DNA of 64,000 nt, taken from positions 49,697 to 113,696 of the forward strand of contig JAJRSJ010000022.1 in assembly GCA_024278855.1 (NCBI GenBank), read 5' to 3'. The notes below the pieces were generated by a model that saw nothing but the letters and a program-made list of their open reading frames with translations, ran no database searches and was not told the DNA's origin. The DNA comes from Alphaproteobacteria bacterium. Lineage in GTDB: Bacteria; Pseudomonadota; Alphaproteobacteria; Caulobacterales; Maricaulaceae. How positions within the stretch are numbered: the first letter of the stretch is position 1; each line of letters begins with the position of its first letter. Made by a program: the position numbers and the translations under genes. Of this stretch, positions 9,638 through 17,578 are shown one piece after another.

Positions 9638-10776
9638 GAGGCTTTGGACAAGAAAGGAAAGGCGGCTTTGGAAAACCCTAAAACCCGCTGCTTGGTGGAG
9701 GTTTCTGTCGATAATATTTGCTCGGTACGTCTGCGGACACGTCCCAGATTTTTTGAAATATTTTCCGGGGTTTTATCTTCCATAAATGCCCAGGTCTCGC
9801 CCAACATGCTGACCAGATTGGTGGTTTTATCTTGGGCATGTATTGGCCCGTGGGCGATGGTGCTTGTCATATTGGTGAAGTATTTTTTATAATGCCCGTG
9901 GCCCGAACCCGCATCATAATATGCCAGCCCGTGCTTGGGTATGGCTTGCAAAATTTTATGGGTCAGCAACATGCCCGGCGAATATTTACCGAACTTTGGG
10001 TCAAATGCCACAAGCCAACCATGTAAGAGCGTGCCGCTTCGTAGATTAAATTCTGCCGCAATCAGTTTTCCGTCAACCCGCAAGGTTGAAAGCACCGTGT
10101 TTAGACCCGGACAAGCACCGCCGCGCAATTGCTCAAGCATTTGTTTGACCCAGATCGGTCGCAGGACATCATGGTATTTGCTGTGTGCGTATTGCTCTCT
10201 TTTCATGGTGATTAAACGCCTGAACATTTCGGGGCATTTATCGTCAAATGTAAATACGACCTCGCTGTGTTCTTTTTCAAGCTTGCGGTCAAGACGGCCA
10301 ACTTTTTTGAAAAATTTCTTGTGGGCTTGGGTTTGGTGCGCGGAAAAATCCGCCCAACCCTGGCTTAAATCAGAAATATTTGCAGTTACGGTTTCCACCG
10401 GATCTACCGTTATTTGGTCACATAAGACTAGCCCGGTTGTTCTAAATCCGGAAATATTATGGTCGTGTAAATACCGGGAAATATCAATATTTGCGCCAAC
10501 GCGCACGACAGGACCATTGCGATCGCTAAACGTACCGCCGATGCCCCGCGCCCAGCCCCCCATGCCAATATGCATGGGCCAATAGGCCAACAGCCCGTCT
10601 TGGTCTTGCTCTACACAAATAGACACGTCATTTCGAAGCTTGCCAACTAAGTGCGCAAAATCAGGGTCAAAAAACGGGCTTGCATAAGCCATTTGACCGC
10701 TGCGAAGCGCCCGAAACGCTACCCACATTTCGTCCGGTATATCAGATGCATTATAAACCTTAGGCGCAGACGTCAT
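9634..10776 (-). CDS. FemAB/CelD-type GNAT acyltransferase
   Basis: The 380-residue protein has the double-GNAT layout of CelD/BcsL and FemAB-like transferases. These move an acyl or aminoacyl group to a sugar or peptide in envelope or exopolysaccharide synthesis. Visible features are a central charged stretch FKKVGRLDRKLEKEH, LRVDGKLIAAEFNLRSGTLLHGWLVAFDPKFGKYSPGMLL and AYYDAGSGHGHYKKYF, the usual second acetyltransferase core. It is the first gene of a two-gene minus-strand unit with the ATP-grasp enzyme. The 255-base gap to its right is AT-rich and holds only the divergent promoters. Confidence 0.7.
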   Translation of the reverse strand: MTSAPKVYNASDIPDEMWVAFRALRSGQMAYASPFFDPDFAHLVGKLRNDVSICVEQDQDGLLAYWPMHIGMGGWARGIGGTFSDRNGPVVRVGANIDISRYLHDHNISGFRTTGLVLCDQITVDPVETVTANISDLSQGWADFSAHQTQAHKKFFKKVGRLDRKLEKEHSEVVFTFDDKCPEMFRRLITMKREQYAHSKYHDVLRPIWVKQMLEQLRGGACPGLNTVLSTLRVDGKLIAAEFNLRSGTLLHGWLVAFDPKFGKYSPGMLLTHKILQAIPKHGLAYYDAGSGHGHYKKYFTNMTSTIAHGPIHAQDKTTNLVSMLGETWAFMEDKTPENISKNLGRVRRRTEQILSTETSTKQRVLGFSKAAFPFLSKAS

Positions 10777-11031
10777 TTATTACCCCACTCTATCCTAGCC
10801 ACAGTAGAGAAAATCATTTAAAAATTAGCTAAGAAACTGCACTTGTTTATGGTTTTCTAGCTTATAGCTTTCTGGCTAAACCGTGGTGAGAAACAGAACT
10901 ATCTGCACACATCTCCCAATCTATTGACACAAGTGACAATATTTAAAACAAACAAAGTTATTTTACGTTGATAAGCAGGCGCGAAAAGCATAGTTTACGG
11001 CGGCAATCTGCACTTTAACAAGGCTTAGCTT

Positions 11032-11571
11032 ATGCTCGACAGTCCGCGAGATAGTCTAACGGCACATTATCTTAAGCAACGGGCGGCATTGTTGCGGTTC
11101 TTGGTGGCACGCATGCGCAATAGAGACATTGCTGAAGATGTCATGCAAGACTTATATATCAAGCTGACCAAAGCAAACCTGCCTGAACAAATAGACAACC
11201 CGTCGGGGTTTTTGTTTCGCATGGCCGCCAATCTGGCGCTTGATCACATTCGTAAAAATGAACGGGTACGTTTACGGGATCGGGCCTGGAGTGATTTGAA
11301 CCGCGAAAAGCTGGGCAATGAATATTTGGCCGATGCACCCCACGCTGATGATGCCCTGATTGCCAAACAGCGGCTCGCCGCCCTAAAGGCCCGGCTTCAA
11401 TCCTTGTCGCCAAAGTCCCGTGAAGCCTTTGAGCGGCATAAATTCCGTGGCCAGTCCTATAAACAAGTTGCTCAAGATATGAACATCTCCGTCGGCACAG
11501 TCGGCAAGCATTTGGGCAAGGCCATCAAGCATATCATGGAAGCAAACCTAGAGAATACGCATGATATTTAA
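11032..11571 (+). CDS. ECF sigma factor, FecI type
   Basis: The 179-residue protein carries a sigma-70 region 2 (ALLRFLVARMRNRDIAEDVMQDLYIKL ... NPSGFLFRMAANLALDHIRK) and region 4 (SPKSREAFERHKFRGQSYKQVAQDMNISVGTVGKHLGKAIKHI). Region 4 is a helix-turn-helix that reads the promoter -35. Such factors are held by a FecR anti-sigma regulator and drive transcription of a TonB receptor gene. Both partners follow on the same strand. Confidence 0.9.
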   Translation: MLDSPRDSLTAHYLKQRAALLRFLVARMRNRDIAEDVMQDLYIKLTKANLPEQIDNPSGFLFRMAANLALDHIRKNERVRLRDRAWSDLNREKLGNEYLADAPHADDALIAKQRLAALKARLQSLSPKSREAFERHKFRGQSYKQVAQDMNISVGTVGKHLGKAIKHIMEANLENTHDI

Positions 11572-11670
11572 ACCAATATATGGGGGTGCGCCCGGTTTGG
11601 CGACGTCTATACAGATGAGAGCAATTGTGTGCTTCACGGAGGGGCACAAACAATTAAGCAGGCTGGATAA

Positions 11671-12681
11671 ATGAACGATAATGCCGCAACTGGCGAAAAA
11701 ATTAATCAACAGGCCCGCGCCTGGTATGTTCGCTTGGGCAGTGAACAGGCCGGCGCAGATGATTGGCACGACTTTACTGTCTGGCTAGAAGCCGACCCCA
11801 AGCACATAGATGCCTATGACCGCGTAGAGCTTGCCCTTTTAGACATTTCCCCTCAAGAAACCAAGAGCGGCGTGCTAAACAACCCGGTCGGAAAGCCCGA
11901 AGAAAACCCTTCAGATAAAATTATTGTCTTACAAGAAAAACGCCGCTTGTTAAAACCAATCCCGCGTTCATATCTGGCGGGCATAGCTGCGACTTTTATC
12001 GCGGCTCTGGCCCTGCTCTTTTCTGCGAATATTTTCCAATCTCCCGCAAACATTCAACATTACGCGACCAATATTGGCGAATATGAGAACATTGTTTTAT
12101 CCGATGGTACGCGGATCAATCTCAACACCAATACAAAGCTGAGTGTGCAAATGGGCAAGAAAATCCGGGCCGTGACCCTGTATAGCGGCGAAGCATATTT
12201 CGATATTGCCCAAGACACAAAGCGCGGTTTTATCGTCAATGTCAAAGACACAATAATCACGGATATAGGCACGGCTTTCTCCGTCAACTTTTATGAGAGC
12301 ACTTTGTCTGTCTCAGTTGCCCACGGCATTGTCGACATGCAGTCTCCAGTGCAAAAAGTCCGCTTAACCAAAGGGCAAAAAGCGGTTCGTTTAAGCGGGG
12401 CCAAAACAATGACAATTGCGTCTGTGGAAATTGACAATATATCCACATGGCGCGACGGGGTGTTGGTGTTTGAAAACGCACCTTTGTCCAGCATTGTCCC
12501 CGAGCTGAACCGCTATTTCAAAACATCAATTGTCCTCATGGACGAACAGACTGCGGCCTTGACCTTTTCAGGCGTTTTGAACATAAGTGATCAAGATAAA
12601 ATGATCAATTCCATTGAGGCACTTTTGCCAGTACGGGTAATGGATGACGGCAGACAAATATTACTTTCTGGCAAGCAGTAA
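11671..12681 (+). CDS. FecR-type anti-sigma regulator
   Basis: The 336-residue inner-membrane protein has an N-terminal cytosolic DUF4880-like region (AWYVRLGSEQAGADDWHDFTVWLEADPKHIDAYDRVE) that would bind the sigma factor. One transmembrane helix follows around residues 96-114. The periplasmic FecR domain has the typical LSDGTRINLNTNTKLSV and YSGEAYFDIAQDTKRGFIV strands. At the end is a secretin/TonB-short-like tail (LVFENAPLSSIVPELNRYF). It should sense the loaded TonB receptor encoded 6 bases downstream and release the sigma factor. Confidence 0.9.
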   Translation: MNDNAATGEKINQQARAWYVRLGSEQAGADDWHDFTVWLEADPKHIDAYDRVELALLDISPQETKSGVLNNPVGKPEENPSDKIIVLQEKRRLLKPIPRSYLAGIAATFIAALALLFSANIFQSPANIQHYATNIGEYENIVLSDGTRINLNTNTKLSVQMGKKIRAVTLYSGEAYFDIAQDTKRGFIVNVKDTIITDIGTAFSVNFYESTLSVSVAHGIVDMQSPVQKVRLTKGQKAVRLSGAKTMTIASVEIDNISTWRDGVLVFENAPLSSIVPELNRYFKTSIVLMDEQTAALTFSGVLNISDQDKMINSIEALLPVRVMDDGRQILLSGKQ

Positions 12682-12687
12682 ACGTCT

Positions 12688-15273
12688 ATGGCGAGGCTTA
12701 GTGTGGAAAAATCCAAATCTGGACACCAGTGGAAAATGGCATTTACCCCAAAAGCTATTGTTTTGGCAGGTATTGCTTTGGCCTGCTCTATGCCCGCCCA
12801 TGCTTCGCAAGCTATACCCATAAACCTGCCGGCCCAATCCCTTGACCGCGACATTCGGGATTTAGCCAGGCAAGCAGGCATCACCATTAGTTATTCGCGC
12901 CGCGCCTTGAAAAAATATGACGGCGAGGCAATTTTGGGTTCCTATACACCGCGCGAAACCTTGGACATATTGCTCAAAGATACAAATTATGATTTCAAAT
13001 TTGTCAATGAGACCACGGTCCGCATTTTTAAACGAATACCCAACGCGCAAAGCCCCAAACCTTATGGTGACAGCTCTCCAACCCGGCCCAACACTGATAA
13101 GCTAGCGCCAAAAAACCCCGGGCTCAACCAACCCACTGCCAAGACCAAAGACGAAATTATTGTCACCGCCAACAAGCGCAAACGTTTCGATATCCTGCAA
13201 TCCGCCCCCTATAGCGCAAGTGTTATTACAGCAAAGCAGCTCAAAACCTTGGGCGTAGCTGACACCCCGTCCCTGTCCCTGCACATAGCGGGTGTGGAAA
13301 TGACCAATCTTGGTTTAAACCGCAATAAAATGTCAATTCGCGGCATATCGGACGGTGCTTTCAATGGGCGGGTTCAATCTACGGTCGGCGTGTATTTTAA
13401 TGATAGCCCCATCAATTATAATTCGCCTTATCCGGAAATACCCCTGCTTGATATTGAGAGCATTGAGATTCTGCGCGGCCCCCAAGGCTCCCTCTACGGG
13501 ACGGGCTCCATTGGTGGTATTTTCAAAATAACGCCCAATCCGGTTGATCTGCGAAAGACCGAAGCCTGGTTGCAGGCCGGCCTGTCTGCAACACACGACG
13601 GTGGGCGTAATACTGAGCTTATGGCCATGGTCAATGTACCAATTCTCAAAGACAGTCTCGGCCTACGCGCCGTGGGGTATAAGATCAATAGCAGTGGGTA
13701 TATTGACGATATTCGCTTGAACGTAGACAACATTAATGCCGCCAGAAACATGGGCGGGCGCTTGAGTGCAAATTGGCAAATCACGCCTGACTGGAGCGTT
13801 GTGGCCGGGGGTACCTATCAAGATGTACAAGCTGACGATACCCAATATGCGTTGGCAAATCTCCCGCGTCTGCAAAGAGAGAACTATGTCGCCGAGCCCC
13901 ATTCCGATAATTTGCTACATACGCATTTTAATGTTGTCGGGGATTTTCAATGGGGGACATTAAAATCAACTTCATCTCGCATCAAACGCGATATCACCCA
14001 TCAATTTGATGCCTCCCTTTCACTGCCGCAAAACCTGAACCGCCCCGTTGAGCCTGCTAGTTTTACTGAAAGTAGAAACATCGATTTTCTATCTCACGAA
14101 ACCACGCTTAATATTGATTTAAATGACTGGATAGATATTTTGGCGGGCGTATTTGTTACCCATGCCAATAGTAATTACCAGTCCGAATACAAAATAATTG
14201 GCGCGGCTAGCAACCAAAATTCCGAAGTTTTTTATAGTGAGGTTAGAAATGATATTTCAACCCAATTTGGCGGCTTTGGCGAGATGGACTTCAAACTATC
14301 TGATAAATTGAATTTCAGTGCGGGCATGAGATGGTTTGACGAATCGTTGACAACCGAAACTTTGATCGACGATTTTGATGATCCTGAAAAAGAAATTGAG
14401 GGCAATATATCCGATAGTGATTTTTTACCGCGCCTCAATCTTGGTTATCAATTTACACCCGATGCATTTTTATACGCCCTCTTGAGTGTGGGCTACCGTG
14501 TCGGCGGGCTGAATACGGGTAATGCCGTTAATTCTTTCGCCGTCGTCAAACCCAGGCGAAAATTGAGCTTTGCTAACTTACCCTTGGCCACTGACGGAAG
14601 CGGCGACGATGATGATGATATTTCATTTTTCGAATCTGATATTGTCATCATGTATGAATTTGGCGGAAAAACCGAATGGCTGGACGACAAACTGACCGTA
14701 AATGCCAGTATATTTTATGTGAATTGGAAAAACATTCAATCGGAACAAATATTGATGGACGGATTTTCCAGTGTGTTGAATGCAGGCGATGCGGCCAATC
14801 TGGGCTATGAATTTGAAATTGCCTACCGCGCAGCACACAATTTCGACATGCAGGCAAATATGACGATCAACAACCCGGATGTGACTAATTTCAACCCGGT
14901 TTTGGGGCCGAATATCGACGAAAAACACCTACCGCGCATTCCTGATCTGTCCGCGAATGTTGTATTGAGCTACCGTCGCCCAATCGGGAATACGGGTTTA
15001 CGCTCAACCTGGTCAGTTGATTATGCCTTTACCGGAGCCTCACAACTTAGTTTTACCACAACAGATGATTTTGCTATGGGCAATAACCATTCGCTCAATG
15101 CCCGTGTTAATCTGGCCAACGATACTTGGCAAGTCGAAGGCTATATCAATAATATTCTGGACGACAAAAGCAATACATTTGCTTTTGGCAATCCTTTCAC
15201 ATTTCGCCAACAAGAACATTTAACACCGCAACGTCCGCGCACTGTTGGCATGCGTCTCAGGAAGCAATTCTGA
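12688..15273 (+). CDS. TonB-dependent receptor with N-terminal signalling domain
   Basis: The 861-residue outer-membrane receptor has a signal peptide (the initiator may be 12688 or the ATG at 12736, which begins MAFTPKAIVLAG). It then has an STN signalling domain (INLPAQSLDRDIRDLARQAG..., about residues 50-115), a TonB box (DEIIVTANKR), a plug with the IEILRGPQGSLYGTGSIGG signature, and a long beta-barrel ending in phenylalanine (LRKQF). The STN domain and the upstream FecI/FecR genes mark it as a transducer that switches on its own gene when ligand is bound. The ligand, a ferric siderophore or another scarce compound, cannot be read from sequence. Confidence 0.9.
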   Translation: MARLSVEKSKSGHQWKMAFTPKAIVLAGIALACSMPAHASQAIPINLPAQSLDRDIRDLARQAGITISYSRRALKKYDGEAILGSYTPRETLDILLKDTNYDFKFVNETTVRIFKRIPNAQSPKPYGDSSPTRPNTDKLAPKNPGLNQPTAKTKDEIIVTANKRKRFDILQSAPYSASVITAKQLKTLGVADTPSLSLHIAGVEMTNLGLNRNKMSIRGISDGAFNGRVQSTVGVYFNDSPINYNSPYPEIPLLDIESIEILRGPQGSLYGTGSIGGIFKITPNPVDLRKTEAWLQAGLSATHDGGRNTELMAMVNVPILKDSLGLRAVGYKINSSGYIDDIRLNVDNINAARNMGGRLSANWQITPDWSVVAGGTYQDVQADDTQYALANLPRLQRENYVAEPHSDNLLHTHFNVVGDFQWGTLKSTSSRIKRDITHQFDASLSLPQNLNRPVEPASFTESRNIDFLSHETTLNIDLNDWIDILAGVFVTHANSNYQSEYKIIGAASNQNSEVFYSEVRNDISTQFGGFGEMDFKLSDKLNFSAGMRWFDESLTTETLIDDFDDPEKEIEGNISDSDFLPRLNLGYQFTPDAFLYALLSVGYRVGGLNTGNAVNSFAVVKPRRKLSFANLPLATDGSGDDDDDISFFESDIVIMYEFGGKTEWLDDKLTVNASIFYVNWKNIQSEQILMDGFSSVLNAGDAANLGYEFEIAYRAAHNFDMQANMTINNPDVTNFNPVLGPNIDEKHLPRIPDLSANVVLSYRRPIGNTGLRSTWSVDYAFTGASQLSFTTTDDFAMGNNHSLNARVNLANDTWQVEGYINNILDDKSNTFAFGNPFTFRQQEHLTPQRPRTVGMRLRKQF

Positions 15274-15350
15274 GCCAATGTAAGCGCCAATTCAAAAACC
15301 AGTACATTGTTATAAAAAATACAGTGTTATATGGCAGTCCCCCATATTTG

Positions 15351-15389
15351 GTGTCGTCTATTCAATAACGACACATTACTTATTGAATA
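15351..15389 (+). promoter_or_regulatory. Two mutually exclusive hairpins in a 5' leader
   Basis: GTGTCGT (15351-15357) pairs with ACGACAC (15368-15374). TATTCAATAA (15359-15368) pairs with TTATTGAATA (15380-15389). The two stems share bases, so only one can form at a time. The second ends 7 bases before the GGGAG ribosome binding site (15397) of the next gene. This could act as an RNA switch or, at the DNA level, as an operator. Confidence 0.45.
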
Positions 15390-15409
15390 ACCAAGCGGGA
15401 GCAAAACCC

Positions 15410-15925
15410 ATGAAGTTTTTATGTACGGCAGCCCTCCTCGTGATCGGGCTTGGTTTGCCTGATCTGGCCAGCGCACAAAATGCGTCTTATAACGCGCTGG
15501 ACAACCGCAACACAATCAGCACGACTGCCGGATTTCATATTGTCATCCCCTTTGGCGGGCAACACACCCAGGTACAAGACCGGGCCAGATTTGGTTTCAT
15601 GCTGGATTTAACACATGTAAATAACCGCCAAGGCTTTGCGACAACTAGGCAAGTCAATACAAATTTACTGGATTTTGGCTGGGGTTTTGACGGGCGACCA
15701 ACAATGCTATTTTGCGGCACTGATGTTTATACGCCGCTTTTCACGCCTTTATCAACCAATGAAGAGCATCAAAAGAACAGTCAGGATCTCGCTGGTACCG
15801 GCATAACAAAAAACGTAATACTGATGATTGCAGGCGGCGCGTTAGCGGCAGGTGCCGCAATGGCCCTGGCAAGCAATGATGATAAAGACGACGACTCAAC
15901 CCACGACAATGATAACGATCACTAA
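15410..15925 (+). CDS. Secreted or membrane-anchored protein of unknown function
   Basis: The ATG at 15410, with GGGAG 8 bases upstream, starts a clear signal peptide (MKFLCTAALLVIGLGLPDLASA). The mature part of about 150 residues is predicted beta-rich (GFHIVIPFGGQHTQVQDRARFGFMLDL). It ends with a Gly/Ala-rich hydrophobic helix (VILMIAGGALAAGAAMALA) and an extremely acidic Asp/His tail (DDKDDDSTHDNDNDH) that might bind divalent cations. I do not recognise the family. It lies between the TonB receptor and the DUF5666 lipoprotein on the same strand. Confidence 0.6.
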   Translation: MKFLCTAALLVIGLGLPDLASAQNASYNALDNRNTISTTAGFHIVIPFGGQHTQVQDRARFGFMLDLTHVNNRQGFATTRQVNTNLLDFGWGFDGRPTMLFCGTDVYTPLFTPLSTNEEHQKNSQDLAGTGITKNVILMIAGGALAAGAAMALASNDDKDDDSTHDNDNDH

Positions 15926-15981
15926 CACCAGCTCAACATACAACAGCCCAATTTGGGGGGCATAACATTATGGAGATTATA

Positions 15982-17496
15982 ATGAAAACAATTACAATTA
16001 CGGCACTTCTCGGTGCCAGTATTACACTTGCAGCCTGCGGCGGCACTAGCGCTACGCCTGAGCCCGTTGGTGCGCCACCGCCGCCGCCGCCGGTTGGACA
16101 AAATCCGACGCCAACAACGGCTGTAGGGCCAATTTCTAGCTTTGGCAGTGTCATCGTTAACGGGGTGCGTTACAACACAGACAATGCAGATTTCGTTATC
16201 AACGGCAAAAGCGGGACGCAAGCCGATTTGGCGGTTGGCTCTTATGTCACAGTTGAAGCCAGTGTGGATTCTAGTGGCAACGCCACAGCGCAATCGGTTA
16301 AATATAATGACGAGGTTCAAGGGCCGATCAGTTCTATTGATACCGTCAACAACCGTATGGTGGTTTTGGGCCAAACTGTTATTATTGACGCCAACACCTC
16401 ATTTGACAACCAAATCACCCCAAAATCACTTCTGGGTCTTGCCGTTGGTGATGTTGTCGAAATTAGCGGCACAAGTGATGCTGATGGCAACATCATTGCC
16501 AGCCGCGTTGAACGCGAACCTGCGGGTTCCGAATATGAAATACGCGGTGTCGTCTCCGATTTGGACACCAATGCCCAAACCTTCAAAATCAATCAACTGA
16601 CCATAGATTACTCTCAGGCCGTGCTTGAAGATTTTGGCACAAATACATTGGTGAACGGACTTCTGGTTGACGCCGAAGGCACTAGCTTAAACAATGCGGA
16701 CGCGCTTATCGCGACTAAAGTTGAGTATGAAGGTGCGGATGGCCGCGATGATGATAGTGTCGGCAATGAAAATGATGAAGCTGAAATAAACGGCATTGTC
16801 ACGGAATTTAGCTCGAGCAGCAATTTCAAACTGGCCGGGGTTACGATCATCACCAATGCCAGTACCCGGTATGAATACGGCACTGCGGCAGATATTGCGC
16901 TGAATGTCAGATTGGAAGCCGAGGGACGCTATAACGCGGACCAAGCACTTGTTGCCGAAGAAATCGAGTTTAAAAACCGTAGCTCAAGCAGTAGCAGCTC
17001 CAGCAATAATACCGATATAAAGGTCGAAACAACTCTTGATGCAGTCAGTACCGCAAGCAATACGGTAACTATTTTCGGTGTGGATTTCGAGGTTGATGCC
17101 TCCACACGCTATGAAGATGACAGCCGCGCAAACCTACGCACATTTGGTTTATCTAATTTGGCGGCTGGTGATTATCTTGAAGTCAAAGGATATGACCGGG
17201 GCGGCAGCATACTCTACGCATCCAAAATTGAACGTGACGATCCAGAAGCTGGCAATGAAAGCGAAGTTGAAGCACCTGTCGAAAGCTTTACAGCCGACAG
17301 CTTGATCGTATTAGGTATTACCGTGTCAACCAATGCAAGCACACGCTATGAAGATGCCAATGATAACAATCTCTCCCGGTCAGCATTTTTCAACCTGCTG
17401 CGGGTTGGGGATGTGGTCGAAGCTGAAGGCACCAAGACTGGCGCAAACACAATGGATGCACGCGAATTATCCATTGAAAGCCCAGATGACGACTAA
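15982..17496 (+). CDS. Lipoprotein with six DUF5666 repeats
   Basis: The 504-residue precursor has a lipoprotein signal with an LAAC lipobox, a proline run (PPPPPP) as linker, and then six consecutive DUF5666 units of about 65-75 residues. Each unit follows the pattern G-x-[IV]-x-S-[FI] ... [VI]xGxx[VI]xxxxxT ... L.vGd.VevxG ... [AI].xv.. , an OB-like beta-barrel repeat. A serine-rich linker (SSSSSSSS, around 331-340) separates units 4 and 5. I use the ATG at 15982 because GGAG lies 7 bases before it. The function of DUF5666 is not established. A surface or periplasmic binding role is an inference. Confidence 0.75.
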   Translation: MKTITITALLGASITLAACGGTSATPEPVGAPPPPPPVGQNPTPTTAVGPISSFGSVIVNGVRYNTDNADFVINGKSGTQADLAVGSYVTVEASVDSSGNATAQSVKYNDEVQGPISSIDTVNNRMVVLGQTVIIDANTSFDNQITPKSLLGLAVGDVVEISGTSDADGNIIASRVEREPAGSEYEIRGVVSDLDTNAQTFKINQLTIDYSQAVLEDFGTNTLVNGLLVDAEGTSLNNADALIATKVEYEGADGRDDDSVGNENDEAEINGIVTEFSSSSNFKLAGVTIITNASTRYEYGTAADIALNVRLEAEGRYNADQALVAEEIEFKNRSSSSSSSSNNTDIKVETTLDAVSTASNTVTIFGVDFEVDASTRYEDDSRANLRTFGLSNLAAGDYLEVKGYDRGGSILYASKIERDDPEAGNESEVEAPVESFTADSLIVLGITVSTNASTRYEDANDNNLSRSAFFNLLRVGDVVEAEGTKTGANTMDARELSIESPDDD

Positions 17497-17517
17497 ATAA
17501 AACATAGTCAAATAAAG

Positions 17518-17578
17518 GACATAATTTAGGCGCACTGGGCACAGAATGTGAACCGTCTCCCGGCGTCTAAATTATGTC
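17518..17578. repeat. 12-bp perfect inverted repeat at the end of two convergent genes
   Basis: GACATAATTTAG (17518-17529) and CTAAATTATGTC (17567-17578) are exact reverse complements separated by 37 bases. The right arm contains the stop codon of the NIT-CRP regulator gene. The loop is long for a simple terminator and there is no T-run. Confidence 0.6.

Noticed and set aside
10777..11031. A small gene in the AT-rich gap before the sigma factor
   Set aside because: No frame of useful length with a ribosome site was seen; the gap most likely holds the two divergent promoters.
16614..16944. Open frames on the minus strand across the DUF5666 gene
   Set aside because: They follow the periodic composition of the repeat gene and have no ribosome sites or recognisable products.
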